From contig JAEUJQ010000027.1 in the NCBI GenBank assembly GCA_016793095.1, positions 159,220 through 223,219 of the forward strand: a DNA stretch of 64,000 nucleotides, in the 5' to 3' direction. This document shows, one piece after another, positions 17,596 through 26,398 of this stretch. The notes below the pieces were generated by a model, which did no database searches, was not told where the DNA came from, and was given only the letters and a program-made list of their open reading frames with translations. A program made the position numbers and the translations under genes. Source of the DNA: Myxococcaceae bacterium (GTDB taxonomy: Bacteria > Myxococcota > Myxococcia > Myxococcales > Myxococcaceae). Within the stretch, counting starts at the first letter, position 1; every line of letters starts with the position of its first letter.

Positions 17596-17604
17596 GAAGC
17601 ACCG

Positions 17605-18204
17605 ATGACCCCCGACGCGATCAACCGCCTGGTGGCCCAGCTCGCGCGGCTGCCCGGCATCGGCGAGAAGACCGCCCAGCGGCTCTCGTTTCACCTGCTG
17701 CGCACCCCCGACCTCGCGCGGGGCCTGTCGAACGCGCTCGTCGAGGTCGTCGATCGCGTGAAGCTCTGCCCGCGTTGCTTCAGCCTGCACGACGGGCCGC
17801 TCGAGAGCCGCTGCGGCTTCTGCACCGACGCGCGCCGGGAGGACCGGGTGCTGTGCGTCGTCGAGGGCATCAGCGACGAGCTCGCCATCGAGCGTACGAA
17901 GGAGTTCCGCGGGCGCTACCACGTGCTCCACGGCGTGCTGTCGCCGCTCGAGGGCATCGGGCCCGAGCAGCTGCGCATCAAGGAGCTGCTCACCCGCCTG
18001 CAGGAGGCGCCCGTCGAAGAGATCATCGTCGCCACCAACCCCGACGTCGAAGGCGAGGCGACGGCGCTCTACCTGACCCGCCTGCTCAAGCCGATGGGGC
18101 TCAAGGTGTCGCGGCTGGCGCAGGGCATCCCCATGGGCGGCGACCTCGAGTACGCCGATCAGGCGACGCTCGCGCGCGCGCTGTCGGCCCGCCGCGAGCT
18201 GTAG
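17605..18204 (+). CDS. recR: Recombination protein RecR
   Basis: The product is 199 aa, the normal RecR length. It contains the HhH segment LARLPGIGEKTAQRLSFHLL, the four-Cys zinc finger (CPRCFSLHDGPLESRCGFC) near residues 54-72, and the Toprim domain beginning VLCVVEGISDELAIE. The C-terminal SRLAQGIPMGGDLEYAD is also diagnostic. RecR works with RecF and RecO to load RecA on gapped DNA. It lies directly downstream of ybaB. Confidence 0.96.
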   Translation: MTPDAINRLVAQLARLPGIGEKTAQRLSFHLLRTPDLARGLSNALVEVVDRVKLCPRCFSLHDGPLESRCGFCTDARREDRVLCVVEGISDELAIERTKEFRGRYHVLHGVLSPLEGIGPEQLRIKELLTRLQEAPVEEIIVATNPDVEGEATALYLTRLLKPMGLKVSRLAQGIPMGGDLEYADQATLARALSARREL

Positions 18205-18216
18205 GACGCTGAGGCA

Positions 18217-18615
18217 ATGCTCGCGGCGCTCACCTCCCTCATCGTCGCGGCGCCCACCCTGGTCTGGTCGAGCAGCACCAACGTGTCGGGCGGCAAGCGC
18301 GTCACCCTGCAGGCGAGGGGGCTGCAACCCGGCGTTCACTACTCGGTGGTGACGAGGGGCGTCTGCGAGGTGAAGGACGCGCCCCGACGACGCCGCTGGC
18401 GGGAACGGGTGCACCCGCTCGGCAACGTGCCCTTCGGCACCGAGTTCCGCGTCTTCATCGGCGACGCCGAGTTCCCGACCGGAGTGGACGAGGCCCGCAC
18501 CCTGTTCCGCGCCGCCTCGGCTGATCCCGAAGTCCGGCTGGAGGACCGCTCGAGCCCCGCCAGCGGTCGCACCCGATGCCGGCTCACCTTCGTGGGCATC
18601 GAGACCGTTGACTGA
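18217..18615 (+). CDS. Hypothetical small secreted protein
   Basis: The product is 132 aa, beginning 12 bp after recR. A short hydrophobic N-terminus (MLAALTSLIVAAPTLVWSSS) suggests export. The remainder is strand-rich and has two cysteines (RGVCEVK, RTRCRL) that could pair. No family is recognised. It is probably read through from the recR operon and is followed by a 117-bp gap holding the likely mglB promoter. Confidence 0.5.
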   Translation: MLAALTSLIVAAPTLVWSSSTNVSGGKRVTLQARGLQPGVHYSVVTRGVCEVKDAPRRRRWRERVHPLGNVPFGTEFRVFIGDAEFPTGVDEARTLFRAASADPEVRLEDRSSPASGRTRCRLTFVGIETVD

Positions 18616-18633
18616 TCGTCACCAACTGAGGAG

Positions 18634-18662
18634 TGGACCCCAAGCCCTTTCGCGGGGATAAA
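18634..18662 (+). promoter_or_regulatory. Possible sigma-70-type promoter for mglBA
   Basis: TGGACC (18634-18639) and GATAAA (18657-18662) are separated by 17 bases and lie about 70 bases upstream of the mglB ATG. Each hexamer matches four of six consensus positions. This is the most A/T-rich patch in the neighbourhood and precedes a pyrimidine-rich leader. The evidence is weak on its own. Confidence 0.3.
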
Positions 18663-18732
18663 GCGTGAAACACCTTTCGCCGTCTGCTACACCTCGTCAG
18701 TCTTTTTCTCCTTGAAGGAGAGCTTCGACCTC

Positions 18733-19212
18733 ATGGCCTCGCAGCTCGTGATGTACGAAGAGGAATTCCACCGGATCAATGCGGTGTGCGATCGCTTGAC
18801 CAAGGACGCCAACGCGAAGGTGGTCTTCCTCGTCGACAAGAACGGCCAGCTCATCTCGGCGGCCGGCCAGACGAACAACATCGACACGACCTCGCTCGCG
18901 TCGCTCACCGCCGGCAACGTCGCGGCGATGGGGGGCCTCGCCAAGCTCATCGGCGAGAACGAGTTCCCCAACCAGTTCCATGAGGGCGCGAAGGACTCGC
19001 TCTACATGACCCTGGTGGGCGGGCGTGTGGTGCTGGTCGTCATCTTCGACAACCGCACGTCCCTGGGCCTCGTCCGCCTGCGCATCAAGAAGGCCAGCGA
19101 CGAGCTCGAGAAGATCTTCGCGGCGCTGGCGGCACGGTCGGCTGCGCCTGGCGCGGGGTCTCCGTTCGCGGAGATCTCCGACGCCGACATCGACAACCTG
19201 TTCAGCGAGTAA
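18733..19212 (+). CDS. mglB: MglB, Roadblock/LC7 GAP for MglA
   Basis: The product is 159 aa from the ATG at 18733; an AAGGAG SD lies about 12 bases upstream, and an in-frame TTG at 18712 lies before it. The sequence ([51 protein letters not shown]) is almost that of Myxococcus MglB as I remember it. MglB is the GTPase-activating and polarity partner of MglA, located at the lagging pole of gliding cells. It also keeps the C-terminal tail ([13 protein letters not shown]) that in Myxococcus contacts MglA. mglA follows after 13 bp. Confidence 0.97.
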   Translation: MASQLVMYEEEFHRINAVCDRLTKDANAKVVFLVDKNGQLISAAGQTNNIDTTSLASLTAGNVAAMGGLAKLIGENEFPNQFHEGAKDSLYMTLVGGRVVLVVIFDNRTSLGLVRLRIKKASDELEKIFAALAARSAAPGAGSPFAEISDADIDNLFSE

Positions 19213-19225
19213 GCGGGCCCGCCAA

Positions 19226-19816
19226 ATGTCCTTCATCAACTACTCAAGCCGCGAGATCAACTGCAAGATCGTCTACTACGGCCCGGGTCTGTGCGGGAAG
19301 ACGACGAACCTTCAGTACATCTACAACAAGACCAACCCCGAGACGAAGGGCAAGCTCATCTCGCTGTCCACCGAGACCGACCGCACCCTCTTCTTCGACT
19401 TCCTCCCGCTGTCGCTCGGTGAGATCCGCGGCTTCAAGACGCGCTTCCACCTCTACACGGTGCCCGGGCAGGTCTTCTACGACGCCTCCCGAAAGCTGAT
19501 CTTGAAGGGCGTCGATGGCGTCGTCTTCGTGGCCGACTCGCAGGTCGAGCGCATGGAGGCGAACATCGAGTCGATGGAGAACCTGCGCGTCAACCTCGCC
19601 GAGCAGGGCTACGACCTCAACAAGATCCCCTTCGTCATCCAGTACAACAAGCGCGACCTGCCCAACGCCGTCTCCGTCGAGGAGCTGCGCAAGGTGCTCA
19701 ACCCGCGCAACGTGCAGGACCATCAGGCCGTGGCACCGACCGGCGTCGGCGTCTTCGACACGCTGAAGGGCGTCGCGAAGCTCGTCCTCACCGAGTTGAA
19801 GAAGGGTGGACAATGA
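19226..19816 (+). CDS. mglA: MglA, small Ras-like GTPase controlling motility polarity
   Basis: The product is 196 aa. The P-loop is [10 protein letters not shown] (residues 19-28), and switch I lies near [14 protein letters not shown]. The Walker B-like motif is [16 protein letters not shown], with Thr in place of the usual Asp as in all MglA proteins. NKRD (QYNKRDLPN) reads guanine. Sequence and length are typical of Myxococcus-type group 1 MglA. The GTP form recruits the gliding and pilus machineries to the leading pole. Its stop overlaps the ATG of the next gene, so motility-associated genes downstream are likely translated with it. Confidence 0.97.
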   Translation: MSFINYSSREINCKIVYYGPGLCGKTTNLQYIYNKTNPETKGKLISLSTETDRTLFFDFLPLSLGEIRGFKTRFHLYTVPGQVFYDASRKLILKGVDGVVFVADSQVERMEANIESMENLRVNLAEQGYDLNKIPFVIQYNKRDLPNAVSVEELRKVLNPRNVQDHQAVAPTGVGVFDTLKGVAKLVLTELKKGGQ

Positions 19817-20541
19817 ACGTTCGTCTCGTCGGGCTGGGTGTGGCGCTGCTGGCGCTCGCCCCGACCTTCGCGCAGACGCCCGCAGGGGGCAGCCCGGCTG
19901 CGTCTGCTCCCGCCGCGGCGGCGCCCGGGCCCGGTGCGCCCAGTGCTCCCGCTCCCCAGACCGCCGACGAGGCGTTTCAAACGCGCGTCAAGCAGTTGGA
20001 GGAGCAGGTCGTCGATCTCAAGGAGAAGATCTTCCGCACCAAGGCGCGCCTGCTGCTGCTTCAGGAGACCGTGCTCGGCGGCGACATCAGCCAGGGCGCG
20101 AGGGCCGTCATCTACCACCGCAAGGAGATGAGCTCGCAGTTCGTGCTCGAGTCCGTCGCCTACGCGCTCGACGGCGCCCCCATCTTCACCAAGGTGGACA
20201 CCAACGACGATCTCAACAAGCGGGAAGAGTTCGAGATCTTCAACGGCCGCATCGTGCCCGGCAACCATCAGATCGCCGTCCGCATGGTGTACCGCGGCGC
20301 AGGTGGCGTCTTCAGCTACACCGAGGGCTACAAGTTCAAGCTCCAGTCGAACCAGACGTTCACGGCCGAGGGCGGCAAGATCACGATCGTGAAGGTGGTG
20401 GGTTACGAGAAGGGCGGCATCACCGCCGAGATGAAGGACAAGCCGGCCATTCGCTACGACATCACCACCACGAAGGAAGGCGCCCCCAGAGAGGGCGCGG
20501 GTGATCAGTCGCAGCCCGGTGCGGCAACCAACCCGCAGTAG
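19813..20541 (+). CDS. Secreted coiled-coil protein following mglA
   Basis: The product is 242 aa. It has a signal peptide ([17 protein letters not shown]), an Ala/Pro linker and a heptad-rich segment around residues 55-85 ([20 protein letters not shown]). A strand-rich C-terminal part with [18 protein letters not shown] follows, and then a disordered tail. It starts inside the mglA stop (ATGA). No named family is recognised; position suggests a periplasmic accessory of the Glt-like machinery encoded downstream. Confidence 0.6.
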   Translation: MNVRLVGLGVALLALAPTFAQTPAGGSPAASAPAAAAPGPGAPSAPAPQTADEAFQTRVKQLEEQVVDLKEKIFRTKARLLLLQETVLGGDISQGARAVIYHRKEMSSQFVLESVAYALDGAPIFTKVDTNDDLNKREEFEIFNGRIVPGNHQIAVRMVYRGAGGVFSYTEGYKFKLQSNQTFTAEGGKITIVKVVGYEKGGITAEMKDKPAIRYDITTTKEGAPREGAGDQSQPGAATNPQ

Positions 20542-20555
20542 CGCTCGAGGGATTC

Positions 20556-22931
20556 GTGTTGCTGCGTGGGGCGCACAGGGGCAGCGTCGGCGGAACCGCG
20601 GTGTGGCGGTGGACGGGGCTCTGCCTCGCGCTCGCATCTCCGGCGATGGCCGCCGAGACGATCACCGAGCTCACCGGGCGCACCGAGACGGCCGCGGGCC
20701 TGGTGAAGACGGCCGCGAACGACGTCGAGCTGGTGGAGCGCCAGTACACCCTCGTGCAGGAGCCGACCGACGAGGCGGCGCTGCTGCAGCGCTTCTCCGA
20801 CGCCGAGATCCGCAAGCTGCTGGGCGACTACGCGACCGCCTCGGTCCTCTTCTACGACCTGGTCGCCAACAAGGACTTTCAGAAGTCGCCCCGCTTCGTC
20901 GACGCGCTCTACTACCTCGCGGACTCGCTCTACGAGATGAAGAACTACCTCGGGGCGCGCCTGTACCTGCGGCAGCTGCTCGACCTGCGCGGCAAGTACT
21001 ACAAGGAGGCGCTCGCCCGGTACCTCGAGATCGCCGGCCGGCTGAACTTCTTCGTCGGCGTCGATGACTACATCACGCAGGCGCGCGGGCTGTCGGGCGG
21101 AGCGCTCCCACCCGAGCTCTCGTACGTCTACGGCAAGTGGCTCTTCCGCCGCGAGGATCTGTCGGTCGAGGAGCGGGTGCCTCGCGCCCTCCAGGTCTTC
21201 GACGGGCTCGCGAGAGAAGCCGGCGGGCCGCTGCGGCTGCAGAGCATCTACTTCATGGGCGTCGGCCATGTGCGCCTCCGGGCGTGGGACAAGGCGATCG
21301 AGTCGTTCACGCAGGTGACGAAGATGACCGCTCGCGATGCCCGTGACCGACAGGTGCAGGAGCTCGCCGAGCTCTCGCTTGGCCGCGTGTACTTCGAGAC
21401 CGGCAAGTATGACGAGGCGGTCGATCACTACTCCCGCGTCCAGCAGCAGTCCGACAACTTCCCCGACTCTCTCTACGAGATCGCCTGGTGCTACGTGCGC
21501 AAGGGCGAGCTGCGCAAGGCGAAGGACGCGACCGAGGTGCTGCTGCTGGTCGCCGAGAACTCCGTGCTGGCGCCCGAGGCGAAGATCCTCCAGGGCACCC
21601 TGCTGCAGAAGCTGCAGAAGTACGAAGACGCGCTCGACACCTACAACGGGGTCATCAACGAGTACGCGCCAGTGCGTGACGAGATCGACGCGCTGCTCAC
21701 CGTCAACAAGGATCCGGTGACGTACTTCGACGAGCTGCTCGCGCGGAACGAGAAGAGCCTCGACGTGACGAAGCTGCTCCCGCCGACCGCGCTCAAGTGG
21801 GCCAGCACCCGCGAGGACGTCGCCGACGCGGTGGCGATCACCGACGCGCTCGATCAGTCCCGCAAGGGGCTCGCCGAGTCGAAGGACATCGCCAACCGCA
21901 TTCTCCAGTCGCTCGACGACCGCGGCCTCGACTCGTTCCCGCTGCTCCAGGAGGGGTACAGCCGCGCCGCCGCGGTCGAGACGGCGGTCACCCGCGCCGA
22001 GGAGCAGCTCACCCAGATCGAAGGGGAGCTCGTGGGCAGCAAGCTGTCCGCCGAGCAGCAGGCGCAGCTCGACGCCGCCCGCGCCGAAGAGAAAGCCCTC
22101 AAGGCCCGCATCGACACCCTGCCCACCACGAGCGAGCAGGTCAACGAGCGCAAGGCCCGCATCCAGGGCGCCATCGACGCGCTCGAGAAGCAGGCCTTCC
22201 AGCTCAGCGTCGAGCTGCAGTCGCAGGCCGCGCAGCTGGTGGCGGTGCGCAAGTACGTGGACGACACGCGGCCTCAACGCAAAGGCAACAAGACCGCCGC
22301 CGAAGACGAGAAGGCCTTCCTCGAACGCGTCACCAACGAGCAGAACGGCATCGACGCCTCGCTGGCCGAGATCGACGATCTCCGCAAGCGGCTCGCGGCC
22401 GAGCGGAACAACGCCGACAAGGCGGTCAGCGGCGAAGACGCGCTGCGCCGGAAGTACGCCTCGGTGCTCGACCAGGAGCGCGGCATCTACAACCAGCTGC
22501 GCGCTGGCCTGCCTGAAGAGTCACGACGCCTGCTCGGCCGCATCGACGTCATCCGCGCCGACGCCGACGCCCTGAAGGACCGCGTCGCCCGGGCCAAGGG
22601 GACGATCCGCGAGCGCGTGCAGCGGCGCGCCCAGAAGCTGCGCGAGCAGGTGCTGGCCGAGGCCACCCTGCTCGAGGGCTTCACGAAAGACACCGACGCC
22701 ATCACCGGCGAGACCCGCAACCTCGTTGGCCGCATCGCCTTCGACAGCTTCCGCCGCGTGCAGAAGAGCTTCTACGACCTGGTGCTGAAGGCCGACGTCG
22801 GCGTGGTGGACGTCTCGTTCCAGCGCAAGCAGGACAAGACCGCCGAGATCCAGAAGAAGTCCGCCGCCAAGGACCGGGAACTGAAGCAGCTCGATGACGA
22901 GTTCAAAGAAGTCCTCAAGGACGTGGATTGA
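20556..22931 (+). CDS. Periplasmic TPR and coiled-coil protein
   Basis: The product is 791 aa from GTG 20556; the signal peptide ends near LASPAMAAE. Residues about 60-400 contain TPR-like helical pairs (SVLFYDLVANKDFQKSPRFV, LGRVYFETGKYDEAVDHY, ILQGTLLQKLQKYEDALD). Residues about 460-680 are long charged coiled coil (AEEQLTQIEGELV, DEKAFLERVTNEQ). The gene lies 14 bp after the previous one and overlaps the next. It resembles the large TPR proteins of the Myxococcus Glt cluster in type but I cannot assign it to a specific Glt protein. Confidence 0.7.
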   Translation: MLLRGAHRGSVGGTAVWRWTGLCLALASPAMAAETITELTGRTETAAGLVKTAANDVELVERQYTLVQEPTDEAALLQRFSDAEIRKLLGDYATASVLFYDLVANKDFQKSPRFVDALYYLADSLYEMKNYLGARLYLRQLLDLRGKYYKEALARYLEIAGRLNFFVGVDDYITQARGLSGGALPPELSYVYGKWLFRREDLSVEERVPRALQVFDGLAREAGGPLRLQSIYFMGVGHVRLRAWDKAIESFTQVTKMTARDARDRQVQELAELSLGRVYFETGKYDEAVDHYSRVQQQSDNFPDSLYEIAWCYVRKGELRKAKDATEVLLLVAENSVLAPEAKILQGTLLQKLQKYEDALDTYNGVINEYAPVRDEIDALLTVNKDPVTYFDELLARNEKSLDVTKLLPPTALKWASTREDVADAVAITDALDQSRKGLAESKDIANRILQSLDDRGLDSFPLLQEGYSRAAAVETAVTRAEEQLTQIEGELVGSKLSAEQQAQLDAARAEEKALKARIDTLPTTSEQVNERKARIQGAIDALEKQAFQLSVELQSQAAQLVAVRKYVDDTRPQRKGNKTAAEDEKAFLERVTNEQNGIDASLAEIDDLRKRLAAERNNADKAVSGEDALRRKYASVLDQERGIYNQLRAGLPEESRRLLGRIDVIRADADALKDRVARAKGTIRERVQRRAQKLREQVLAEATLLEGFTKDTDAITGETRNLVGRIAFDSFRRVQKSFYDLVLKADVGVVDVSFQRKQDKTAEIQKKSAAKDRELKQLDDEFKEVLKDVD

Positions 22932-25900
22932 CCGTGAAGACGCCTTCTTTCGCGATGGTGTCGCTGAGCGCGCTGCTCGCCGCGAGCGTGGCGTTCGCCC
23001 AACCGAAGAAGGCCGACAAGAAGGCTGACGCGGGCGTGGCGATCGATGCGGGTGTGGTCGGCCCCCAGATGCCGGTGGTGTCTCCGTCTGGCGGCGCGTC
23101 CGAGACGAAGGACGACAAGCCCCCGGAGAACGTCAAGCCGAAGACCCGCTACTACGAAGGCATGGGGCGCACGGACCAGGAGAAGCGCCTGCTCGAAGAG
23201 GTGAGCCAGGCGCTCGCGGCCTACGAAGAGGAGTCGAAGGAGTTCCGCCGCGAGGTGCAGCTGCTCATCGAGAAGAAGTACGAGGAGAAGCGGAACACCC
23301 TCGCCAACTCCTACGAGAAGGCCATTCGCGACCTCGAGGTGCTCGAGCGAAAGGAGCGCCTCGACGCCATCTCGGCCTTCGAGGAGTTCCTCACCCGGTA
23401 CCCCAACGACCCACGCTACACGCCGGACGTGATGTTCCGGCTGGCCGAGCTCTATTACGAGCGCTCCAGCGACGATCACACGGTCGCGATGCGCGACTAC
23501 GAAGAGGCGCTCAAGAAGCTCGACCCCGAGAAGAACCCGACGCCGCCGCCCGAGCCGAAGATCGACTTCTCGAAGTCCATCGCGCTCTACCAGCGGCTCA
23601 TCAACGACTTCCCCTCGTACAAGCTGAACGACGCCTCGTACTACCTGCTCGGCTACTGCGAGGAGAAGCAGGAGAACTTCGAGAAGGCGAAGGTGTCGTA
23701 CGAGAAGCTCATCGCCGCGTACCCGAAGTCGAAGTTCACCATCGAGGCCTGGGTGCGCCTCGGCGAGTACTACTTCGACGCCTACGACGTGCCCGACGCG
23801 CTCGAGAAGGCGGCCGACGCCTACGAGCACGCCATCGCCGACACCAACCACCCGCTCTATGACAAGGCGCTCTACAAGCTCGGGTGGACCTACTACCGCA
23901 TGGACAAGTTCGATGAGGCGGTGAGCCGCTTCTTCGCGCTCGCGGACTTCTACCAGGCCGAGGCCAGGCGGAAGGGCGAAGACGAGGTCGGCGGCGATCT
24001 GCGCGCCGAAGCGCTCCAGTACACCGCCATCAGCTTCGTCGATGAGAAGTGGGGCTCGCTCGCCAAGGCCCAGGAGCTGTTCGCGAAGATCGGCGGCCGC
24101 CCGTACGAGGCCGAGATCTATCGGCGCATGGCCGACGTCTACTTCGATCAGACCAAGCACCCCGAGGCCATCGAGGCCTACCGCCTCGTGCTGCAGAAGG
24201 ACCCGCTCAACAAAGATGCGCCGCAGATCCAGCAGCGCATCGTCCAGGCCTACGAGCGCGACCGCAAGCTCGAGGAGGCCTTCGCCGAGTCCTCGAAGCT
24301 CGCCAACATGTTCGTGCCCGGCACGCCGTGGCACGAGAAGTGGAAGCGCGACCCCGACGTGGTGCTGGCCGCTGGCGAGCTCGCCGAGAAGAGCCTGTAC
24401 TCGACGGCCATCTACCACCACCAGCAGGCGCTCGTTTACAAGCAGGAGCAGAAGTTCGAGCAGGCCAAGGCCGCCTTCGAGACCGCCGCCAAGGCGTACC
24501 AGTCGTACCTGGGCCGCTTCCCACGCTCGAAGAACGCCTACGAGATGGAGTTCTACTGGGCCGAGTGTCTCTACAACTCGTTCCAGTTCGCCGAGGCCGC
24601 GAAGCACTACGCCGCCGTGCGCGACTCGAGCCAGGACGTGAAGTACCTGAACGACGCGGCCTACTCCGCCGTGCTCTCGTGGCAGAAGCAGCTCGACCTC
24701 GAGATCAAGACCGGCCAGACACCGGCGACGAAGGTGCTCACCTCGAAGGACTACGCCGAGGGCCAGGCGCTGCCGAAGCCGGTGGCCCTCACGCCCACCG
24801 AGCAGGCGTACGTGGACAACTCCGACAAGTTCCTGGTGCGGGTGAAGGCTGGCGACGAGAAGGCGCCGGGCATCGCCTACCGCGCGGCCGAGATCTTCTA
24901 CACGCACAACCAGTTCGAGGAGGCCCGCAAGCGCTTCGAGGCCATCATCTCGAACTTCCCGAAGACCGAGATCGCCCAGTACGCGGTCAACCTCACCATC
25001 GAGTCGTTCCTCATCGAGAAGAACTTCACCGCCGTCGAAGACTTCTCGCAGAAGTTCCTCGCCAACAAGGACGTCATCGACCCGAAGTCGAAGCTGGGAG
25101 GCGAGCTCGTGAAGTTCAACCTCGGCGCCAAGTTCAAGCGCGCCGAGGAGCTGATGGCGAAGGGCGACTACGACGCGGCCGCGCGCAAGTACATCGAGCT
25201 GGTGCAGGCCGAGCCGAAGCACGAGTTCGCTGACAAGGCGCTGAACAACGCCGCCGTCTGCTACGAGAACGTGCAGCGCTTCGACTCGGCGCTGCGGCTC
25301 TACGAGCGCATCTTCAACGAGTACCCGCAGTCGAAGCTGGCCGACTCCGCCCTCTTCCGCGTCGCCGTCAACGCCGAGAAGTCGTACGACTACGACAAGG
25401 CGATCGAAAAGTACCAGAAGCTGGTGAAGGAGTACCCGCAGGCGAAGGATCGCGAGAACGCGCTCTTCAACACCGCCCGCCTGCTCGAGGCGCTGCAGCG
25501 CTACAACGAGGCCGCTGCCGCGTACCTGCGCTTCGCCGACACGTACCCGAAGAGCGAGGAGGCGCCGAAGAACCAGTTCCGCGCCGCCCTCATCTACGAG
25601 AAGCAGAGCGACTGGAACAAGGAGATCGGCGCCCTCAACGAGTTCGTGCAGAAGTTCTCGAAGGACCCGAAGCAGACCGAGCTCGTCGTCGACGCCCGCA
25701 AGCGCATCGGCGACGCGTACGAGAAGTTGAACAAGGACAAGGAGGCCCGCAAGGCCTGGGAGTCGGCCGCCGACGACTTCGACCGCCGGGGCCTCAAGCC
25801 CGAGACCAACCCCATCGCCGCCGAGGCGGCCGCCTACGCCCGCTTCCAGCTCGCCGAGGTGGTGTTCGCCGAGTTCGACAAGATGAAGATCGGCGGCACC

Positions 25901-26398
25901 GGCAAGGCGCTCGAGAACTCGCTCAAGAACAAGAAGGAGGCGGTGAAGAAGGTCAACGCCGCCTACGACCAGATCGTCAAGTACAAGCGCGTCGAGTGGA
26001 CGCTGGCGGCCTTCTACCGCAAGGGCCACGCGCTCGAGCGGTTCGCCCAGGCCGTGCTCGAGACGCCGGTCCCTCCAGAGGTCAAGCGGCTCGGCGACGA
26101 AGCCGTCGTCATCTACCAGGACTCGCTGGCCGCGCAGACGGTCGCGCTCGAAGACAAGGCCGTCGAGAACTACGCCGGCACCATCGCCGAGGCCCGCAAG
26201 GCGCGCATCTCGAACGAGTGGACCAGGAAGACGCTCGAGTCGCTCAACCGCTTCCGCCCCAAGGAGTACCCGGTGCTGAAGGAGCCCAAGACGGTCATCG
26301 AGGGCGACGGCACGTTCTCGGATGGCGCGGTGGGCACCATCGACGGGGTGAAGGAGCGCGCGGCCCCGCAGAAGCTCCAGTCGGAGGACGAGAAGTGA
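22928..26398 (+). CDS. gltD: Giant TPR protein, GltD/AgmU-like
   Basis: The product is 1156 aa. It could start at TTG 22928 (better SD spacing, overlapping the previous stop) or GTG 22934, and either gives a signal peptide ending ..LLAASVAFAQ. Most of the chain is TPR units: YEKAIRDLEVLERKERLD, YYLLGYCEEKQENFEKAK, LYKLGWTYYRMDKFDEAV, FNTARLLEALQRYNEAAA and others, some 20 or more helical pairs. AgmU/GltD of Myxococcus is a periplasmic TPR protein of about this size, and gene order here (D, E, small, G) matches a Glt cluster. The name is by size, repeat type and order. Confidence 0.7.
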   Translation: MTVKTPSFAMVSLSALLAASVAFAQPKKADKKADAGVAIDAGVVGPQMPVVSPSGGASETKDDKPPENVKPKTRYYEGMGRTDQEKRLLEEVSQALAAYEEESKEFRREVQLLIEKKYEEKRNTLANSYEKAIRDLEVLERKERLDAISAFEEFLTRYPNDPRYTPDVMFRLAELYYERSSDDHTVAMRDYEEALKKLDPEKNPTPPPEPKIDFSKSIALYQRLINDFPSYKLNDASYYLLGYCEEKQENFEKAKVSYEKLIAAYPKSKFTIEAWVRLGEYYFDAYDVPDALEKAADAYEHAIADTNHPLYDKALYKLGWTYYRMDKFDEAVSRFFALADFYQAEARRKGEDEVGGDLRAEALQYTAISFVDEKWGSLAKAQELFAKIGGRPYEAEIYRRMADVYFDQTKHPEAIEAYRLVLQKDPLNKDAPQIQQRIVQAYERDRKLEEAFAESSKLANMFVPGTPWHEKWKRDPDVVLAAGELAEKSLYSTAIYHHQQALVYKQEQKFEQAKAAFETAAKAYQSYLGRFPRSKNAYEMEFYWAECLYNSFQFAEAAKHYAAVRDSSQDVKYLNDAAYSAVLSWQKQLDLEIKTGQTPATKVLTSKDYAEGQALPKPVALTPTEQAYVDNSDKFLVRVKAGDEKAPGIAYRAAEIFYTHNQFEEARKRFEAIISNFPKTEIAQYAVNLTIESFLIEKNFTAVEDFSQKFLANKDVIDPKSKLGGELVKFNLGAKFKRAEELMAKGDYDAAARKYIELVQAEPKHEFADKALNNAAVCYENVQRFDSALRLYERIFNEYPQSKLADSALFRVAVNAEKSYDYDKAIEKYQKLVKEYPQAKDRENALFNTARLLEALQRYNEAAAAYLRFADTYPKSEEAPKNQFRAALIYEKQSDWNKEIGALNEFVQKFSKDPKQTELVVDARKRIGDAYEKLNKDKEARKAWESAADDFDRRGLKPETNPIAAEAAAYARFQLAEVVFAEFDKMKIGGTGKALENSLKNKKEAVKKVNAAYDQIVKYKRVEWTLAAFYRKGHALERFAQAVLETPVPPEVKRLGDEAVVIYQDSLAAQTVALEDKAVENYAGTIAEARKARISNEWTRKTLESLNRFRPKEYPVLKEPKTVIEGDGTFSDGAVGTIDGVKERAAPQKLQSEDEK

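Noticed and set aside
22772..26029. Very long minus-strand frame opposite the TPR genes
   Set aside because: Leu/Val/Glu-rich mirror of TPR coding sequence, no start signal or family.
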